Shown: one piece after another, positions 1 to 9,037 of the stretch
How the letters are laid out: every line of letters begins with the position of its first letter
Numbering within the stretch: position 1 is the stretch's first letter
Assembly: GCF_050402865.1 (NCBI RefSeq)
Contig: NZ_BAABMF010000011.1
Coordinates: 114,408-178,407 of the forward strand
DNA from: Clostridium_AF sediminicola
GTDB lineage: Bacteria > Bacillota > Clostridia > Clostridiales > Clostridiaceae
Reading direction: 5' to 3'
DNA: 64,000 nucleotides
Program-made: the position numbers and the translations under genes
The notes under the pieces: generated by a model
The model's input: the letters and a program-made list of their open reading frames with translations, nothing else
Databases searched by the model: none
What the model was told of the DNA's origin: nothing

Positions 1-166
1 TCCAATGCGGATATTTTGAAGGCATTCCAACATAAACTTCATATGCAATCATATCTTTATAGCTAATTATTTCAAATTCTTGTGGATAATAATTAAGTCC
101 TATTTTTTGCGCAATCTTCTCAATTCTATTATTCCATTGCATTAATTCTTCTACTGTATAGTCCAA
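1..166 (-). CDS. spoVR: SpoVR family protein, N-terminal part (runs off the window)
   Basis: Only the first 55 codons are inside the window; the gene continues past base 1. The reading starts at a TTG (164-166) with a GGGGTGG ribosome site four bases upstream, and encodes LDYTVEELMQWNNRIEKIA followed by a stretch with YYPQEFEIISYKDMIAYEVY and VGMPSKYPHW. That segment matches the conserved N-terminus of SpoVR, a protein involved in spore cortex formation. SpoVR, YhbH and PrkA genes often travel together, and here they are consecutive on one strand. An alternative in-frame TTG lies at 199. A palindromic repeat separates it from yhbH, so it may or may not share the prkA transcript. Confidence 0.85.
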   Translation of the reverse strand, partial: MDYTVEELMQWNNRIEKIAQKIGLNYYPQEFEIISYKDMIAYEVYVGMPSKYPHW

Positions 167-210
167 AGAACCACCCCGCTCTAGAATTTTGCTGAACAAA
201 ATTCATACTA

Positions 211-366
211 AGGTTATTCCATAAAAAGTAATTTAGTAGAACTTCAACCACAATATGAATTGTCAGAAATCTTTAATCTGCAATATATAGCGTCAGAACG
301 CATTAATCTGTGGTAGATATTGTGGTTGATTTTAGTTCAACTTACTTTTTGTGGTTTAACCATACT
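211..366. repeat. Palindromic MITE-like element, copy 1
   Basis: The two ends are imperfect inverted repeats of about 45 bases: the left end begins GGTTATTCCATAAAAAGTAA and the right end finishes ACTTTTTGTGGTTTAACC. The centre holds GCGTCAGAACGC, a small stem-loop, followed by a conserved AATCTG. A second copy lies at 39787-39908 and a single arm at 58293-58335. It contains no open reading frame. The size, terminal inverted repeats and intergenic site suggest a non-autonomous mobile element. No transposase is present in the window. Confidence 0.7.
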
Positions 367-445
367 GAAATATACAAGTCACAATCCTCAGTTTATGGTA
401 TTTTTCAATAGAGAATTGTGACCCGCAAACTATAAACTAAATAAT

Positions 446-1615
446 TTAACTCTTAAATACATCTTGAACTAAAATTCTCTTTAATGTTGGCCATAAATCT
501 TCTTTATACTCTATGGATGCAGTAGTAAAATTATTCTTTTTAACATCCTTTTTTAATTTTTCTTTTATAGTATTGTAGTAACTTTGTCTTCCAATTTCTA
601 CATAACCAAATAAGTTTGATATATCACATAAGTTGTTTGCAGCAGTTACTGCTCTCTCATTGTCATCAGCCCAGTTATCTCCGTCACTTACATGAAAAGC
701 ATATATATTCCAAACTCCAGGGTCATATCTTTCATCAATAACTTCTAGCGCTTTGTTATATCCACTTGATATATAAGTTCCACCTGATTCTGCTTTATGG
801 AAAAAATCATGCTCATTCACTTCTTTCCCTGTGGTAGTATGAGAAATAAATATCACTTCTACGTTTACATACTTTATTTTTACAAATTGATATAAAAGGA
901 AGAAAAATGATCTAGCCAAATATTTTTTATTTTGAGTCATAGAGCCTGACACATCCATAATACAGGCTATCAAAGCATTACATTCTTTTTTAATTGTAGG
1001 CTTAATCCTATGGTATCTTAAATCATCTTCGTTAAATGGAAATCTTTCGATGTTATCATCTAAATTTTGTTCTCTTAGCCCTTTTATATATCCTTGTCTT
1101 CTTTTGAGTTTTTCCATAACAGTTCTTTTTTTTGCAAGTCTCGGCCTTATTCCTCTTTTTTGGTAACCAGATCTTTTTGTTGAATTTTCTGTTTCAATTT
1201 CCGAGAATTTTTTCTTATTCATATTAGGAAGTTCTAATTCTTCAAATAAATAGTTGAGTATATCTTCGATGGTTACTTCTGTTTCATAAATATCTTCACC
1301 CTCATTGTTACCCGCACCATTTTTACCTTGACCCTTCCCATCAGATTTGTCAGTTCCTATTTTATCTCCTCTTTTTTGGTTTCCATCTCCACTACCTACT
1401 CCATTAGAGTTTTTTCCATAAATAAATTGATACTCCTTTAAACCTCTAATAGGAATTTTGATTTTCTTGTTCTTACTCTGACCTATAATGCTCTCTTCTG
1501 ATAAAATATCTGCTAGATTTTTTTTAATTGTATCTTTTACTAGTTCTTTATGACGCCTTCTATCTTCTACTGCTCTATCGTGATCAATGGGATTAAACTG
1601 TCTGAAAATTGCCAT
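446..1615 (-). CDS. yhbH: YhbH/DUF444 (UPF0229) sporulation-associated protein
   Basis: The ATG at 1613-1615 is chosen because GGAAGGA lies eight bases upstream; a longer in-frame reading would run back into prkA. The 389-residue product starts MAIFRQFNPIDHDRAVEDRR, typical of YhbH. The middle is a low-complexity Gly/Asp/Lys-rich linker, and the C-terminal half is a von Willebrand A-like fold with a MIDAS-type motif in CIMDVSGSMTQ (DxSxS). In Bacillus the gene belongs to the mother-cell sporulation set. It begins four bases after the prkA stop, so the two are almost certainly co-transcribed. Its molecular role is unknown; a regulatory or scaffold function with the PrkA kinase is inferred from constant neighbourhood. 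Confidence 0.9.
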   Translation of the reverse strand: MAIFRQFNPIDHDRAVEDRRRHKELVKDTIKKNLADILSEESIIGQSKNKKIKIPIRGLKEYQFIYGKNSNGVGSGDGNQKRGDKIGTDKSDGKGQGKNGAGNNEGEDIYETEVTIEDILNYLFEELELPNMNKKKFSEIETENSTKRSGYQKRGIRPRLAKKRTVMEKLKRRQGYIKGLREQNLDDNIERFPFNEDDLRYHRIKPTIKKECNALIACIMDVSGSMTQNKKYLARSFFFLLYQFVKIKYVNVEVIFISHTTTGKEVNEHDFFHKAESGGTYISSGYNKALEVIDERYDPGVWNIYAFHVSDGDNWADDNERAVTAANNLCDISNLFGYVEIGRQSYYNTIKEKLKKDVKKNNFTTASIEYKEDLWPTLKRILVQDVFKS

Positions 1616-1619
1616 GGAA

Positions 1620-3545
1620 TCAATCCTTCCATAGGTTATTTGCAGCATATTTTAATATAACATTGCAACAATGATCACAATATCCATTAGCTTTCATTTC
1701 TTCTACCATCGAATTATATTTTTTAGCTTGCTGTTTATCTCTTACTCTTGATTTTGTTATTATTCTAGATAAATCTTTCACTGATGCAGTTAATTTAGAT
1801 TCGATAGCTTCTTTTAATGGTTCATAAGCAGTATAATCTAACTTGCCTCCACTTCTAATCAAATAGAACATATATGAAGTTACATCAGTTCTAAATCCTT
1901 TAGCTGAATTCTCTGAAATACCTATTTGCTCTTCAATTGAACGCATAAATTTCAAATCTGGCTCTAATTCCTCACCTGTAGATTTATCTTTTAATTTACT
2001 CTTATTCACATAGGCTTCTGCATTATCAAGGTAATTATCAAATAAGCTTTCTGCTTGTTCTCTAAAACTTTGTATAAATGCTTTCGTTATTTCTTTTTCA
2101 AGGATTTTATTATACTCTTTCCTTATTGTGTCTTGTATAAATGCTAGATACTTTTTCTTTATTTCATCACTTATATCTACTTCTTTAACTGCTTTAATTA
2201 AGCTTTCCATTACACTTAATGGATTAATACAATCATATTCTGAATTAGATAAAGCATCGTCTATACTTTTAATAATAAATCTAGTTGAGATTCCTGACAT
2301 TCCCTCTCTTAATGATGCAACTTCTTCCTTTAACTCCATTACATTAATTTTTTTAGTAGTTCCTTTTTCTACTATGTCTTCACCATTATATATTCTCAAC
2401 TTTGTTAATGAATCAACTTTATTTGAAGGAGCTAATCTTGATAAAATAGCAAACATTGATGCTATTTCAATGGTATGTGGTGCCATGTGTGCTTTAAAAT
2501 AACTTCTGTTTAATATTTTATTATAAATTTTAATTTCTTCATTTAATTCGAGACAATAAGGAACTTCAATTTTAACAATTCTATCTAATATAGCTTCATT
2601 AGTATGATCTGATTTAAATTTATTCCATTCTGCCTCATTTGAATGAGCTATGATAACTCCATCAAAGTATATCATGGAATTTTTTCCAGGAGATGGTATA
2701 GATTTTTCCTGTGTAGCTGTAATAATAGTATGCAAATATTCAACATCATTTTTAAATACTTCAATGAATTCTATCATACCTCTATTACCAACATTGAAAG
2801 CACCATTTAATGAAAGTATTCTAGGATCATCTTCTGGATATAAGTCCATCTTTGATATATCTACACTACCAGTAAGAACACTAGTATCTTGATTATTTGG
2901 ATCAACTGGAGGCACAACACCTATCCCTTTTCTTGATCTTATAGAAAAATCAGTAGCAACTACAGGGAATCTTTCATATTCACCATTAAATTCGTGTTTC
3001 AATTTATATCTACATACAGGACATAAATCTCCTTCGATGTTAACTCCTAAAACTTCTTCAAATTGTGATCTTAAATGTTTTGGTACCAAATGTAATGGAT
3101 CTTCTCTCATCGGACAACCTTCTAAAGAATAAATTGGTTCACTACTCTCTAAGGCACCCTTTAAGATTTCTACTAAAGAAGACTTTCCTGCTCCAACAGG
3201 TCCTACTAAATACAAAACTTGTCTTGATTCTTCACCTTTCATTCCTGATGAATGAAAATAATTCACCAATTTCATTATTACTCTATCGATTCCAAAGAAT
3301 TCATCTTTGAAAAAATTGTATTTTTTTATAATTTCATTTCCGTATATTTTTCTTATTCTTGGATTTTCTTCAGGTTTTAGTATCTTTAAGCCATCCCTTG
3401 TAATTATGTCATATAGTCTTTTATGTGCAAGTTTAACTATATCTGGCTCATCTTTTACCTTTTCCAAATAATCAAGGAATGTACCCTCAAACTTGTTCTT
3501 CTTATTATTTTCGCGGTCTTTCTGAATAATATTTTTAAAATCCAA
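1620..3545 (-). CDS. prkA: PrkA family serine protein kinase
   Basis: The product is a 641-residue AAA+-type serine protein kinase. The best start is TTG at 3543-3545, giving MDFKNIIQKDREN as in Bacillus PrkA; the upstream in-frame ATG is rejected because the GGAGGAGGG ribosome site lies inside those first codons. The N-terminal PrkA AAA domain carries the P-loop GPVGAGKSSL near residue 120, and the C-terminal kinase-like domain follows residue ~400. In Bacillus, PrkA acts in the mother cell during sporulation. Upstream, CATATATA (3599-3606) about 16 bases after GGTATAA (3623-3629) could be a sporulation sigma-factor promoter, but the match is weak. It leads the prkA-yhbH pair. Confidence 0.93.
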   Translation of the reverse strand: MDFKNIIQKDRENNKKNKFEGTFLDYLEKVKDEPDIVKLAHKRLYDIITRDGLKILKPEENPRIRKIYGNEIIKKYNFFKDEFFGIDRVIMKLVNYFHSSGMKGEESRQVLYLVGPVGAGKSSLVEILKGALESSEPIYSLEGCPMREDPLHLVPKHLRSQFEEVLGVNIEGDLCPVCRYKLKHEFNGEYERFPVVATDFSIRSRKGIGVVPPVDPNNQDTSVLTGSVDISKMDLYPEDDPRILSLNGAFNVGNRGMIEFIEVFKNDVEYLHTIITATQEKSIPSPGKNSMIYFDGVIIAHSNEAEWNKFKSDHTNEAILDRIVKIEVPYCLELNEEIKIYNKILNRSYFKAHMAPHTIEIASMFAILSRLAPSNKVDSLTKLRIYNGEDIVEKGTTKKINVMELKEEVASLREGMSGISTRFIIKSIDDALSNSEYDCINPLSVMESLIKAVKEVDISDEIKKKYLAFIQDTIRKEYNKILEKEITKAFIQSFREQAESLFDNYLDNAEAYVNKSKLKDKSTGEELEPDLKFMRSIEEQIGISENSAKGFRTDVTSYMFYLIRSGGKLDYTAYEPLKEAIESKLTASVKDLSRIITKSRVRDKQQAKKYNSMVEEMKANGYCDHCCNVILKYAANNLWKD

Positions 3546-3730
3546 ACTATCCCTCCTCCACATAATTTATGGATTACTATTAAAGTCTTCTTTTCTAATA
3601 TATATGTAGGTACTTATTGAACTTATACCTCATTATTTAAGCTAATTATTTTGAGACGTTAGAAAAATCCTTCTTACATCAATATATAGTGTCTTCTCTA
3701 ACCTTTAAATACACTATGTATAATAAAAAA

Positions 3731-3765
3731 AGCTCAAATATCAAAATATGATTGATATTTGAGCT
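3731..3765. terminator. Bidirectional intrinsic terminator
   Basis: A 13-bp stem (AGCTCAAATATCA paired with its complement at 3753-3765) has a 9-base loop and A/T tracts on both sides. On the minus strand it ends the two small-protein genes at 3772-4011. Confidence 0.8.
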
Positions 3766-3771
3766 TTTCTA

Positions 3772-3864
3772 TTATTTAGTAGTATTACCTTTTTGATTAT
3801 TTACCTGATGTTTTTGTTTAGATTCTTTTGACCCTGATCTTTTTTCAATACCTTTCTTTGCCAT
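3772..3864 (-). CDS. Small basic protein of 30 residues
   Basis: A strong ribosome site (AGGAGGA, seven bases upstream) precedes an ATG, and the frame encodes MAKKGIEKRSGSKESKQKHQ plus ten more polar residues. The product is very hydrophilic and rich in Lys, Ser and Gln, with no hydrophobic core, so it is probably disordered. It lies downstream of a similar 37-residue gene and just before a terminator. Tiny basic proteins of this kind occur in spore-forming Clostridia, but I do not recognise the family. The call rests on the ribosome site and the clean small frame. Confidence 0.6.
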   Translation of the reverse strand: MAKKGIEKRSGSKESKQKHQVNNQKGNTTK

Positions 3865-3897
3865 AAAATATCCTCCTGAATTATAAATTAACTACTT

Positions 3898-4011
3898 TTA
3901 TTTTTTATTCTTCTTTTTAGGTTCATTTAAATTCCCGTTGTTACCATTATCACTTTGTTTAATTCCCATTGCGGCCTTTTGTTTATTAGACAGTTTTTCT
4001 TTAAATCCCAT
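3898..4011 (-). CDS. Small basic protein of 37 residues
   Basis: An AAAGGAG ribosome site precedes the ATG at 4009-4011. The product begins MGFKEKLSNKQKAAMGIKQS and ends in a Asn/Lys-rich tail (NEPKKKNKK). It is hydrophilic and likely disordered. It sits 33 bases upstream of the 30-residue gene on the same strand, so they probably form a two-gene unit. Function is unknown; the composition suggests a nucleic-acid- or spore-associated peptide, which is inference only. Confidence 0.6.
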   Translation of the reverse strand: MGFKEKLSNKQKAAMGIKQSDNGNNGNLNEPKKKNKK

Positions 4012-4061
4012 TTTGATAACTCCTTTCAAAAATATTATTCCACCTCGAAAATCAATTATGC

Positions 4062-4103
4062 TTGAAAACGTAAAAATTTCATGTTAAAATTGGTATATAC
4101 AAC
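4062..4103 (+). promoter_or_regulatory. nagR-nagA-nagB promoter with operator-like palindrome
   Basis: TTGAAA (4062-4067) and TAAAAT (4085-4090) are spaced by 17 bases, a sigma-A-type promoter. Directly after the -10 lies TTGGTATATACAA (4090-4102), an imperfect palindrome resembling the TGGTATA-ACCA operators bound by HutC-type GntR repressors such as NagR/YvoA. Its position over the start point fits autorepression relieved by an amino-sugar phosphate. Regulation is inferred from site and gene type. Confidence 0.55.
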
Positions 4104-4138
4104 ATATCAACAATACATTAATGTTTTGAGGTGATTAT

Positions 4139-4885
4139 ATGAAAAAAGTTAATAAAAATAACCCCCTTCCACTTTATTATCAATTAAAAGAAATACTAAA
4201 TGAAATGATTGATAATAATGAACTAAACCCTGGTGATTTAATTCCAACAGAAAGAGAATTATGTGAGTATCAAAACATAAGCAGAATGACTGCTAGAAAA
4301 GCAGTTATGACTTTAGTTCATGAGGGCGTTTTATATAGAGAACAAGGTAAAGGTACCTTTGTGTCACAACCTAAAACCTTTCATCAATTATACGATTTAA
4401 ATAAAGGATTTACAGGTGCTATGAAAAAAATGGGGTTACAAACTTCTTCTAAATTACTTCAATTTGCAATTAAAGATGCAAATATGCAAGTATTTAATAA
4501 TCTAAAATTAAACGAAAAAAATAACAAAGTAATAAAAATCAAAAGATTAAGAATAGTTGAAGATGTTCCTTTTGCCATTGAAACAACATATTTACCCCTT
4601 TATTTGTGTAAAGATTTATCAAAATCAGAGCTAGAAGAAAAATCTTTATATTCTATACTAGAAGAAAAATATAATTACTCAGTTTATAGCGATAATCAAA
4701 CTATTGAACCAATCATTTTAAATGATTACGAAAGTGAACTCTTAAATTTAGAAAATGCACCTTTAGCTTTATACATAGAGAGAACAGTATACTTAAAAGA
4801 CAGTACCCCTCTAGAATTCACCAAATCCATTTTTACAAGTAATAAGTATAAATATGAAATTGCTTTTAAGTTGGGAGATGATTAA
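4139..4885 (+). CDS. nagR: GntR-family (HutC subfamily) transcriptional repressor, NagR-like
   Basis: A 248-residue protein with an N-terminal winged helix-turn-helix (about residues 10-75, including GDLIPTERELCEYQNISRMTARKAV written here only in part as PTERELCEY and SRMTARKAV) and a C-terminal UTRA effector domain from ~95. A GAGGTGAT ribosome site precedes the ATG. NagR of Bacillus represses nag genes and is released by glucosamine-6-phosphate or N-acetylglucosamine-6-phosphate. Here it is the first gene of nagR-nagA-nagB and is followed two bases later by nagA, so it likely controls its own operon through the palindrome at 4090-4102. Confidence 0.87.
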   Translation: MKKVNKNNPLPLYYQLKEILNEMIDNNELNPGDLIPTERELCEYQNISRMTARKAVMTLVHEGVLYREQGKGTFVSQPKTFHQLYDLNKGFTGAMKKMGLQTSSKLLQFAIKDANMQVFNNLKLNEKNNKVIKIKRLRIVEDVPFAIETTYLPLYLCKDLSKSELEEKSLYSILEEKYNYSVYSDNQTIEPIILNDYESELLNLENAPLALYIERTVYLKDSTPLEFTKSIFTSNKYKYEIAFKLGDD

Positions 4886-4886
4886 T

Positions 4887-6029
4887 ATGAAAGCACTCAT
4901 AAATGGAAAAGTCATATTAGAAGATAGCATCGTAGAAGAAAAAGTTTTAATTTTTGATGATAAAATTAAAGATATCAAAGATGATTATAATTTAGACTAT
5001 AGTATTTTTGATGAAGTTATAGATGCTAATGGTGCCTTTGTGTCACCAGGATTTATAGATGTACACATTCATGGTAACGGTGGAAGTGATACTATGGATG
5101 GAACTATTGATGCTCTAAAAACAATTAGCTCTAGTATTGCAAAGAATGGCGTTACATCTTTTCTGCCTACAACATGTACAATGAGTAACGAAAAAATTCA
5201 AATAGTTCTCAATACTATAAGATTGGCAATGAAAGATAAGATGCCTGGTGCAACAGTTTTAGGAGCACATCTTGAAGGACCCTTTATTAATAAATCTTAT
5301 AAAGGGGCACAAAATGAGAAATATATATTATTACCTGATTTTAAATTAATACAAAATCATTTGGATGTAGTAAAAATAGTGTCATATGCACCTGAGAAAG
5401 ATAACAATTTTGAATTTGCTAAAAAAGTAACCGAAAATAGTGATATCATTTTATCAATAGGTCATACTATGGCATCTTATGAAACAGCAATAGAAGCTAT
5501 AAAGGAGGGTATAAGTCATGTAACTCATACCTTTAATGCAATGACACCTCTTAAACACAGAGAACCTGGAGTAGTTGGTGCTGCTTTTACTACAGATGTA
5601 AATTGTGAAATCATTGCAGATATGATTCACATTCATCCTTCATTATTTCAATTTATCATAAATGTAAAAGGTATTGATCATACATTATTGATAACCGATT
5701 CCATGAAAGCTGGTAATATAGAAAAAGGTTCTTATGATTTAGGTGGTTTAAAAGTAATTGTCGATGATAACTCAGCAAGACTTGAAAATGGTACATTAGC
5801 TGGTAGTATATTAAAGATGAATAATGCTATTAAAAATATATTTAATAATACAAACCTCTCATTACCGGAAGTAATAAAAATGGCATCTTTGAATCAAGCC
5901 AGAGAACTAAAACTAGATGAATATATTGGTAGTATTAGTAAAGGTAAAAATGCTGATATTACTATATTTAACGATAGTTTTGAAGTAAATAAAACTTTTG
6001 TTAATGGCAAAATTGTTTATGGAAGGTGA
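4887..6029 (+). CDS. nagA: N-acetylglucosamine-6-phosphate deacetylase
   Basis: The 380-residue enzyme removes the acetyl group from N-acetylglucosamine-6-phosphate in the cytoplasm, supplying glucosamine-6-phosphate to NagB. The ATG at 4887 (MKALINGKVILED) is chosen because GGGAGATGA lies just upstream and the nagR stop is at 4885. It is an amidohydrolase-fold protein: the metal motif DVHIHG lies near residue 57, the substrate-binding HLEGPF near 127, SIGHT near 190 and a late metal-site Asp in TDSMKAG near 270. Length is typical of the family. Confidence 0.93.
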   Translation: MKALINGKVILEDSIVEEKVLIFDDKIKDIKDDYNLDYSIFDEVIDANGAFVSPGFIDVHIHGNGGSDTMDGTIDALKTISSSIAKNGVTSFLPTTCTMSNEKIQIVLNTIRLAMKDKMPGATVLGAHLEGPFINKSYKGAQNEKYILLPDFKLIQNHLDVVKIVSYAPEKDNNFEFAKKVTENSDIILSIGHTMASYETAIEAIKEGISHVTHTFNAMTPLKHREPGVVGAAFTTDVNCEIIADMIHIHPSLFQFIINVKGIDHTLLITDSMKAGNIEKGSYDLGGLKVIVDDNSARLENGTLAGSILKMNNAIKNIFNNTNLSLPEVIKMASLNQARELKLDEYIGSISKGKNADITIFNDSFEVNKTFVNGKIVYGR

Positions 6030-6034
6030 TGTAA

Positions 6035-6760
6035 ATGAAAATAATAATAACTGAAAACTATGATGAAATGAGTATTAAAGCAGCAAGAATGATATCAAGT
6101 CAAATCACCCTAAAAAATAATAGTGTTTTAGGATTAGCAACAGGCTCCACTCCAGAAGGTATGTACAGGGAATTAATAAATATGTATAACAATAAGGAAA
6201 TAAGTTTTAACGAAATTGTTACATTTAATTTAGATGAATATTATAATCTTGAAAAAGATAACACTGAAAGCTATGACTACTTTATGAGAAAAAATTTATT
6301 CAACCATATTGATATAAACAAAGAAAATATTCATATTCCAAATGGTATGACAGATGATATAGACTTTGAATGTCAAAATTATGATAATATGATTAAATCA
6401 TCTGGCGGAATAGATATGCAAATATTAGGTATAGGTGGTAATGGACATATTGGTTTTAATGAACCTAATATAAATTTTGAAGCAACTACTCATTTGGTAA
6501 ACTTAACTGAAGATACAATAGAAGCAAATTCTAGATTTTTTGACTCTATTGAAGAAGTCCCAACCAAAGCAATAAGTATGGGAGTTAAAACAATAATGAA
6601 TTCAAGAAAGATAATTTTATTAGCTAATGGAAAAGGTAAAGCAGAAGCTATATATAACGCTGTTAAAGGAAAGATAACACCAACTCATCCTGCATCAGTT
6701 CTTCAACTTCATAATGACGTAACTTTAATTTTAGATAAAGAAGCAGCATCACTGCTATAA
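6035..6760 (+). CDS. nagB: Glucosamine-6-phosphate deaminase
   Basis: The 241-residue enzyme converts glucosamine-6-phosphate to fructose-6-phosphate and ammonia, the entry of amino sugars into glycolysis. Recognisable motifs are LGLATGSTPEGMY near residue 36, FNLDEYY near 66 and GIGGNGHIGFNEP near 132, which hold the phosphate site and catalytic residues. It follows nagA by five bases, and an intrinsic terminator follows it. Length is that of the short Gram-positive NagB form, without the longer C-terminal tail of the allosteric enterobacterial enzyme. Confidence 0.94.
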   Translation: MKIIITENYDEMSIKAARMISSQITLKNNSVLGLATGSTPEGMYRELINMYNNKEISFNEIVTFNLDEYYNLEKDNTESYDYFMRKNLFNHIDINKENIHIPNGMTDDIDFECQNYDNMIKSSGGIDMQILGIGGNGHIGFNEPNINFEATTHLVNLTEDTIEANSRFFDSIEEVPTKAISMGVKTIMNSRKIILLANGKGKAEAIYNAVKGKITPTHPASVLQLHNDVTLILDKEAASLL

Positions 6761-6772
6761 AAGTTACAAAAG

Positions 6773-6801
6773 GGCTATCTCCGATTTTATCTGAGATAGC
6801 C
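6773..6801 (+). terminator. Intrinsic terminator of the nag operon
   Basis: GGCTATCTC (6773-6781) pairs with GAGATAGCC (6793-6801) across an 11-base loop, followed by a modest T-rich run. It separates the plus-strand nag operon from the converging speB. Confidence 0.75.
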
Positions 6802-6845
6802 GCTTATATTTTTATAGTTAGTAATTAAAATTTAATAATATAGAA

Positions 6846-7703
6846 TTATTTTTTGCATATTGCCAAAACAGTTTCTCTTAAAACTTTGCATGCAACCGCT
6901 GTAGATGTACCACTTGCATCATAATGTGGAGATAATTCAACTATATCCGCTCCAACAATATTCAATTTTGATATATGTGTTATTACTTCCATCATTTCTT
7001 TAAAGGTAATTCCACCAGGCTCTATAGTTCCTGTTCCAGAAAAAACTGATGGATCTAAAATATCCAAATCAATAGTTACATATACTGGTTTATCCCCTAT
7101 TAGGTTAACAACTTCATGTAATTTATCACAATTAAATTTATTCATAAAAGTGTGATTTTGTGACCATAAGAATTCTGTCTTCTCACCTGATCTAATACCA
7201 AATTGATATATTTTATTATCCCCTACAATCTCCCATATTCTTCTAATTACAGTAGCATGAGATAATTTTTCACCAAGGTAATCTTCTCTTAAATCAGTAT
7301 GTGCATCAAAATGAAGTAGAACTAGATCATTATACTTATTGTAAACAGACTTAACTGCTGGCAACGTAACTAAATGTTCTCCACCAATCATGAGTGGTAC
7401 TTTACCATCTTTCACAACATTATCTGTAAAATCTTCTATTATCCCTAATACTTTTTCTGTATTTCCAAAAGGAAATTCTAAATCTCCCCCATCATATATT
7501 TTGTATTCCTCTAAATCTAAGTCTAAATACGGACTATAACTTTCAAGTCCATATGATTCGTTTCTCATTATATTAGGGGCAAATCTAGTTCCAGGTCTAA
7601 AAGATGTTGTTCCATCAAAAGGACTTCCAAATACAACAACGTCAGATTCATCATATTCATTATCAAAAGACATAAAAGTAAAAACATTTTTATTCAGTTG
7701 CAT
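6846..7703 (-). CDS. speB: Agmatinase (ureohydrolase)
   Basis: The 285-residue enzyme hydrolyses agmatine to putrescine and urea. The binuclear manganese site is visible as GGEHLV, HFDAHTDLR and DLDILDPS (near residues 110, 135 and 215). It is the last gene of speA-speD-speE-speB and overlaps the 3' end of speE by 14 bases, implying translational coupling. Because speA (arginine decarboxylase) starts the operon, agmatine rather than another guanidino compound is the likely substrate. Confidence 0.93.
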   Translation of the reverse strand: MQLNKNVFTFMSFDNEYDESDVVVFGSPFDGTTSFRPGTRFAPNIMRNESYGLESYSPYLDLDLEEYKIYDGGDLEFPFGNTEKVLGIIEDFTDNVVKDGKVPLMIGGEHLVTLPAVKSVYNKYNDLVLLHFDAHTDLREDYLGEKLSHATVIRRIWEIVGDNKIYQFGIRSGEKTEFLWSQNHTFMNKFNCDKLHEVVNLIGDKPVYVTIDLDILDPSVFSGTGTIEPGGITFKEMMEVITHISKLNIVGADIVELSPHYDASGTSTAVACKVLRETVLAICKK

Positions 7704-8544
7704 TATCTAGCATCTCCTTAACATACGTAGGAAGAGCAAATGCACCTACATGAATATCCGTATTATAATACTTTGTCTTTATACCTCTTGAATTCCATTT
7801 TTCTGCATCTAGATTTTTAATTGGATCTAATTTCTTTGATGCAAAACCAAACAACCAATATCCAGATGGGTAAGAAGGTGTATTATATTGATATGTTTTG
7901 CAAATAGGAAAAATATTTTTTATTTTACTATTAGCTCTCTTCATTTCTCTTGCATTATTATCATAAAAAGGACTTTCATTCTGATTTACCAATATTCCAT
8001 TCTCAGTTAATGCACTATGACAATTATTATAAAATTCATTTGTAAACAATCCTTCTCCTGGGCCTATTGGATCAGTAGAATCTACAATTATCAAATCATA
8101 AACATTTTGTTTATCTTGGACAAACTTTATTCCATCTTCAAAATACAATGATACTCTATTATCATCTAATTTGCATGCTGTTTGCTGAAAATGTTCTCTG
8201 CAGGCTTTTACAACTATCTCATCTATTTCAACCATATCAATATTTTTTATAGAATCATATTTTGTAAGTTCCCTAACAGTACCCCCATCGCCACCTCCAA
8301 TAACTAGAACACTCTTGATTTCAGGATTAGTTGCCATAGCTACATGAGTTATCATATCATGATATACGAACTCATCTTTCTCTGTAACCATAACTAACCC
8401 ATCTATTGTAAGCAACTTTCCAAATTCATAAGTATCAAATATATCTATTTGCTGAAAAGGACTTTTTTCTGAATATAATTGTTCCTTTATTTTCATTGAA
8501 AGTTTAACATTATCTGTATGTTTCTCTGAATACCATAATTCCAT
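7690..8544 (-). CDS. speE: Spermidine synthase (polyamine aminopropyltransferase)
   Basis: The product (284 residues from the ATG at 8542-8544, MELWYSEKH) transfers the aminopropyl group of decarboxylated S-adenosylmethionine to putrescine. The GGGGTG ribosome site upstream supports this start; a GTG three codons earlier is the alternative. The nucleotide-binding GGGDGGTVRELTKY and the catalytic region VDSTDPIGPGEGLF are intact. It follows speD and overlaps speB, so amine donor, aminopropyl donor and transferase are made together. Confidence 0.93.
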   Translation of the reverse strand: MELWYSEKHTDNVKLSMKIKEQLYSEKSPFQQIDIFDTYEFGKLLTIDGLVMVTEKDEFVYHDMITHVAMATNPEIKSVLVIGGGDGGTVRELTKYDSIKNIDMVEIDEIVVKACREHFQQTACKLDDNRVSLYFEDGIKFVQDKQNVYDLIIVDSTDPIGPGEGLFTNEFYNNCHSALTENGILVNQNESPFYDNNAREMKRANSKIKNIFPICKTYQYNTPSYPSGYWLFGFASKKLDPIKNLDAEKWNSRGIKTKYYNTDIHVGAFALPTYVKEMLDNATE

Positions 8545-8584
8545 TCTAAACACCCCTAATTAGTATTTTTAGTAATAATTTTAA

Positions 8585-9001
8585 CTATATATTATCTGGT
8601 TTAAATTTTATATCTCCTAATTCTTCCCTTGATATTCTTCTGATTTTATCAACCATTCCTCTTGACACTTCCATAGATTCACTTCTTTCAGCTTTTAAAG
8701 CATCTTCTAAATATTCAAAGCCTATCCATGGATTCACTTTATCTCCACATGTAAATAAATCTACTGCTGCATACCCATATTCTGGCCATGTGTGGATTGT
8801 TAAATGAGATTCTTGAATAATAACAGCTCCACTTACTCCCCAGGGGTTAAATGTATGGAAACAGCTTTGTACAATTGTGGCTTTTGATTTTATTGCTGCT
8901 TCATTCATATATTTTTCTATCAATTCAGTATTATTTAATATCTCTTTATCACAGTTATAATACTCAACTAAAATGTGTCTTCCTAATTGTTCTAATCTCA
9001 T
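8585..9001 (-). CDS. speD: S-adenosylmethionine decarboxylase proenzyme (bacterial short type)
   Basis: The 138-residue proenzyme starts at the ATG 8999-9001 (MRLEQLGRHILVEYY), with AAGGAGTGG upstream. It supplies decarboxylated S-adenosylmethionine for spermidine. The self-cleavage site is visible in QESHLTIHTWPEYGYAAVDL: the Ser after Glu becomes the pyruvoyl cofactor, and the downstream FTCGD holds the conserved Cys. It is of the SpeH/SpeD class 1B type and lies between speA and speE. Confidence 0.94.
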   Translation of the reverse strand: MRLEQLGRHILVEYYNCDKEILNNTELIEKYMNEAAIKSKATIVQSCFHTFNPWGVSGAVIIQESHLTIHTWPEYGYAAVDLFTCGDKVNPWIGFEYLEDALKAERSESMEVSRGMVDKIRRISREELGDIKFKPDNI

Positions 9002-9037
9002 AATTACCACTCCTTCATACATTTTAATTTAATTATT

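Noticed and set aside
2128..2892. Long plus-strand frames inside prkA
   Set aside because: They are antisense to a well-conserved gene, lack ribosome sites and have unlikely compositions.
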